Positions 61,776 through 64,000 of a stretch of 64,000 nt of DNA are shown here, piece after piece (position 1 is the stretch's first letter; every line of letters begins with the position of its first letter). The stretch lies in NCBI GenBank assembly GCA_016788205.1, contig JAEUTA010000012.1, forward strand, positions 32,835-96,834, read 5' to 3'. The notes below the pieces were generated by a model, which was given only the letters and a program-made list of their open reading frames with translations, did no database searches and was not told the origin of the DNA. Source of the DNA: Flavobacteriales bacterium. GTDB taxonomy: Bacteria; Bacteroidota; Bacteroidia; Flavobacteriales_F; PHOS-HE28. Both the position numbers and the translations under genes were made by a program.

Positions 61776-64000
61776 GCAAGCCAACGATGAACGCCCAGCG
61801 CTCGAGCGTGACGGCAGGCAGGACATTCCTTGGCCTTGCCACCGCTCTGTTGGCTGTCGCAACCAACGCCCAGCTCACGGTAAGTCCGCAGAACGACTTG
61901 TCCGCCTTGGCGGCAGCTATAACAGGACCAGGGGTTACGATCTCGAATCCGGTCATCAACTGCCATGGGGAGGGATACGGTGAATTCGCCTATACGGGCA
62001 GCATACTTGGCCTGGATGAAGGTGTGCTCCTCACCTCAGGCCGGATCAATGAGACGATCGGACCGAACATCGTGGAGAATAAGACCTTTAACCAAGGCAC
62101 GGGCGGGAATGCACTACTGAACGTAGTGACGGGGAGGACCACCTACGACGCCTGTCTTTTCGAATTCGACATCGTACCGAGCGGGGACAGCCTGCGGTTC
62201 AACTTCGTGCTGGGTAGCGAGGAGTACAATGAATGGGTAGGGTCGCAATACAACGATGTGTTCGGCTTCTTCATCAGCGGGCCGGGTATCGTGGGCGATG
62301 CTGGCATCGGGAACGATCACAACATCGCCATCGTACCCGGTACGAGCTCACCTGTGACGATCAACAACGTGAACAATGGTTCACACAGTGAATTCTACTA
62401 CGACAATGCCGGTGGGCAGGATATCCAATACGACGGATTGACACATGGGCTCTACGCACAGTCCGTTGTGCAACCCTGCCGGACCTACCACCTGAAACTC
62501 GTTGTCGCTGACGCTTCCGACCGCATGTTCGACAGTGGCGTGTTCATCGAACGCATCCGCAGTAACCAGGTGGTCATGACCAGCCATACGGTGAACGGTA
62601 CTCCCCATATGGTGGAAGGCTGTAACCCCGGATGGGTCACGTTCACACGTCCGACGCCGCTACCTACACCGCTCAACCTCACCTACTATTTACAAGGGAC
62701 CGCAACGAATGGAACGGATTACACGGCCATCGGCAATGTGAATCCCAACGTTCCGAAGACCGTGACCATCCCGGCGAACCAGACCTCGGTGAACGTGAAC
62801 GTGAACCCGCAGGCCGATGCCTCGTCGGAACCCACGGAGAACCTGCTTTTCATACTCGGCAACCCTTTCTGCCCGACCGTTTCGCTGGACACCTTGCAAT
62901 TCAACATCAACGACACACTGATCGCCACCGTAAGCCCGGCTTCCGGCTTCATCTGTCGGGGAGACTCAGTACAATTCCACATTTCCGGTGGTGCGGAGTA
63001 TGCTTGGACACCTGCTGCATCGCTGAGTTCAGCTACTTCCGGAGACCCTTGGGCCAAACCCACTACGAACACCACCTATACGCTCACGGTGAACGAAGGA
63101 ACGTGTTCACGAACCTTCACGCGTCTCGTCCGCGTGAGCGACCCGCAACTGAACGCTGTTACGACCAGGCCGCTCTGTGATGGTGCTTCCAATGGCGCTA
63201 TCAATCTGACGGTAACCAGTGGATCACAACCTTACTCGTACGCGTGGTCCGGACCCAACGGCTTCTCGGCTGCAACGGAAGACCTGGTCAACATACCCGC
63301 CGGAACATATACCGTTACCGTGTTGGACAATATCGGCTGCACCCGCACCCGGAGCTTCAATGTTGGTTCGCCAGCGGCACTGAACGGCACGGTCGCTCCA
63401 TCGATCCTGCCGTTCGGCGAGAACATCGCATGCCATGGTGCCAGCACAGGGACTTTGGGATTGACCATCAACGGAGGAACAGCGCCCTATGCGACGAGTT
63501 GGACAGGGCCGAACGGCTTCACTTCGGTGAGCAAAGACCTATCCGGACTGGCTGCCGGCACCTATTCCGTCAACATCACCGACGCGAACGGCTGCACGTT
63601 CTCCACGGCATACACCATGACGCAGCCGTCAGCCATCGCTCCTTCGATCAGCGGAGTGAGCAACGTGCCGTGCTTCGGCAATAACATCGGTCAGGCCACA
63701 GTGAATGCCGCAGGCGGTGTGCCTCCGCTCACCTACAGCTGGAACAGTTCACCGGTACAGAGCTCAGCGACCGCCACGTCGCTCGCACCAGGATCCTACA
63801 CCGTCACTGTTAGGGACGGCTACAATTGCACAAGCACAGCTGTTGCCACCATCACCGGACCCGCAGCAGCACTCGCCACCTCCATCAGCGCACAGAACAA
63901 CGTGAACTGCTTCGGGGCATCCACCGGCACCGCCACCGTGAACGCAACGGGAGGTACCGCTCCCTACGCCTACAGCTGGAACACGACACCCGCACAGAAC
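61772..64000 (+). CDS. Choice-of-anchor L / SprB-repeat protein, partial
   Basis: Surface protein whose frame is open to the window end (743 codons visible). The signal peptide ends near residue 34 (VATNAQ). Residues about 35-275 form a choice-of-anchor L domain (FEFDIVPSGDSLRFNFVLGSEEY). About 290-375 resembles a Calx-beta strand set (TNGTDYTAIG, SEPTENLLFILG), then an Ig/PKD-like domain (SPASGFICRGDSVQFHISGG). From about 458 start SprB-type repeats marked by CDGASNGA, CHGASTGT, CFGNNIGQ and CFGASTGT, spaced about 80 residues. It is likely a large T9SS-exported adhesin or gliding-type protein; its C-terminus is outside the window. Confidence 0.88.
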   Translation, partial: MSKPTMNAQRSSVTAGRTFLGLATALLAVATNAQLTVSPQNDLSALAAAITGPGVTISNPVINCHGEGYGEFAYTGSILGLDEGVLLTSGRINETIGPNIVENKTFNQGTGGNALLNVVTGRTTYDACLFEFDIVPSGDSLRFNFVLGSEEYNEWVGSQYNDVFGFFISGPGIVGDAGIGNDHNIAIVPGTSSPVTINNVNNGSHSEFYYDNAGGQDIQYDGLTHGLYAQSVVQPCRTYHLKLVVADASDRMFDSGVFIERIRSNQVVMTSHTVNGTPHMVEGCNPGWVTFTRPTPLPTPLNLTYYLQGTATNGTDYTAIGNVNPNVPKTVTIPANQTSVNVNVNPQADASSEPTENLLFILGNPFCPTVSLDTLQFNINDTLIATVSPASGFICRGDSVQFHISGGAEYAWTPAASLSSATSGDPWAKPTTNTTYTLTVNEGTCSRTFTRLVRVSDPQLNAVTTRPLCDGASNGAINLTVTSGSQPYSYAWSGPNGFSAATEDLVNIPAGTYTVTVLDNIGCTRTRSFNVGSPAALNGTVAPSILPFGENIACHGASTGTLGLTINGGTAPYATSWTGPNGFTSVSKDLSGLAAGTYSVNITDANGCTFSTAYTMTQPSAIAPSISGVSNVPCFGNNIGQATVNAAGGVPPLTYSWNSSPVQSSATATSLAPGSYTVTVRDGYNCTSTAVATITGPAAALATSISAQNNVNCFGASTGTATVNATGGTAPYAYSWNTTPAQN

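Overview
The window reads as a high-GC member of the Bacteroidota, probably Flavobacteriales-like. The signs are type IX secretion C-terminal domains (two copper-module proteins and one orphan secreted protein), SprB-type repeats and a choice-of-anchor L domain at the right edge, a GWxTD lipoprotein, the short archaeal/eukaryal-type ProS, a DUF4369-like TlpA thioredoxin, a FadL-like outer membrane protein, and promoters of the Bacteroidota type (TTTG, then TAnnTTTG), seen cleanly in front of tRNA-Glu. I see no rRNA and no CRISPR array.

Positions 1-34247 look accessory. The first 4.2 kb resemble the core of an integrated element: a tyrosine recombinase, a small helix-turn-helix protein and a protein with the three motifs of HUH replication initiators or relaxases, flanked by two unknown genes. 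Positions 4.3-28.4 kb form a large metal-resistance block. It holds a CzcCBA/CusCBA-like RND efflux system with a His-rich protein and a Zn/Cd/Pb-type P1B ATPase. A copper module follows: a T9SS-exported multicopper oxidase, a T9SS-exported thioredoxin-like protein, an HMA-AraC regulator, a two-HMA chaperone, CopA, an HMA-DUF3347 lipoprotein, and a multicopper oxidase fused to a CopB-like barrel. After it come a CadD-like transporter, a TauE/SafE permease, a DUF3703 protein, an HMA chaperone and a methyltransferase, then an ars operon (arsR, arsM, a 41-codon membrane microprotein, arsC). The copper module is flanked by direct repeats: the 3' end of the P1B ATPase gene recurs as a fragment just after it.

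Positions 28.6-33.5 kb are an IS1-family transposase, an HTH-ImmA/IrrE protease gene paired with a P63C-domain gene, a small basic protein, and a compact three-gene set with a TIGR04255-like protein. Both unknown-function sets are candidates for defence or toxin-antitoxin roles. About 700 bp without a convincing gene separates them from tRNA-Glu(TTC), the likely border of the island.

From about 34.4 kb the content is housekeeping and cell envelope: proS, a FadL-like porin, a zinc-ribbon coiled-coil protein, a Nif3-like protein, lpxK, purine nucleoside phosphorylase, gatB, a TlpA-like thioredoxin, an M1 peptidase, lpxH, gap, lipA, an OsmC protein, ung, an Omp85-like protein, an L,D-transpeptidase, rmuC, a GWxTD protein, rlmB and a large adhesin-like protein that runs off the right edge. 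Many pairs overlap by 1-4 nt (ATGA, TGATG, GTGA), implying translational coupling. A heptad-repeat hairpin family occurs twice, once inside the lpxK reading frame.
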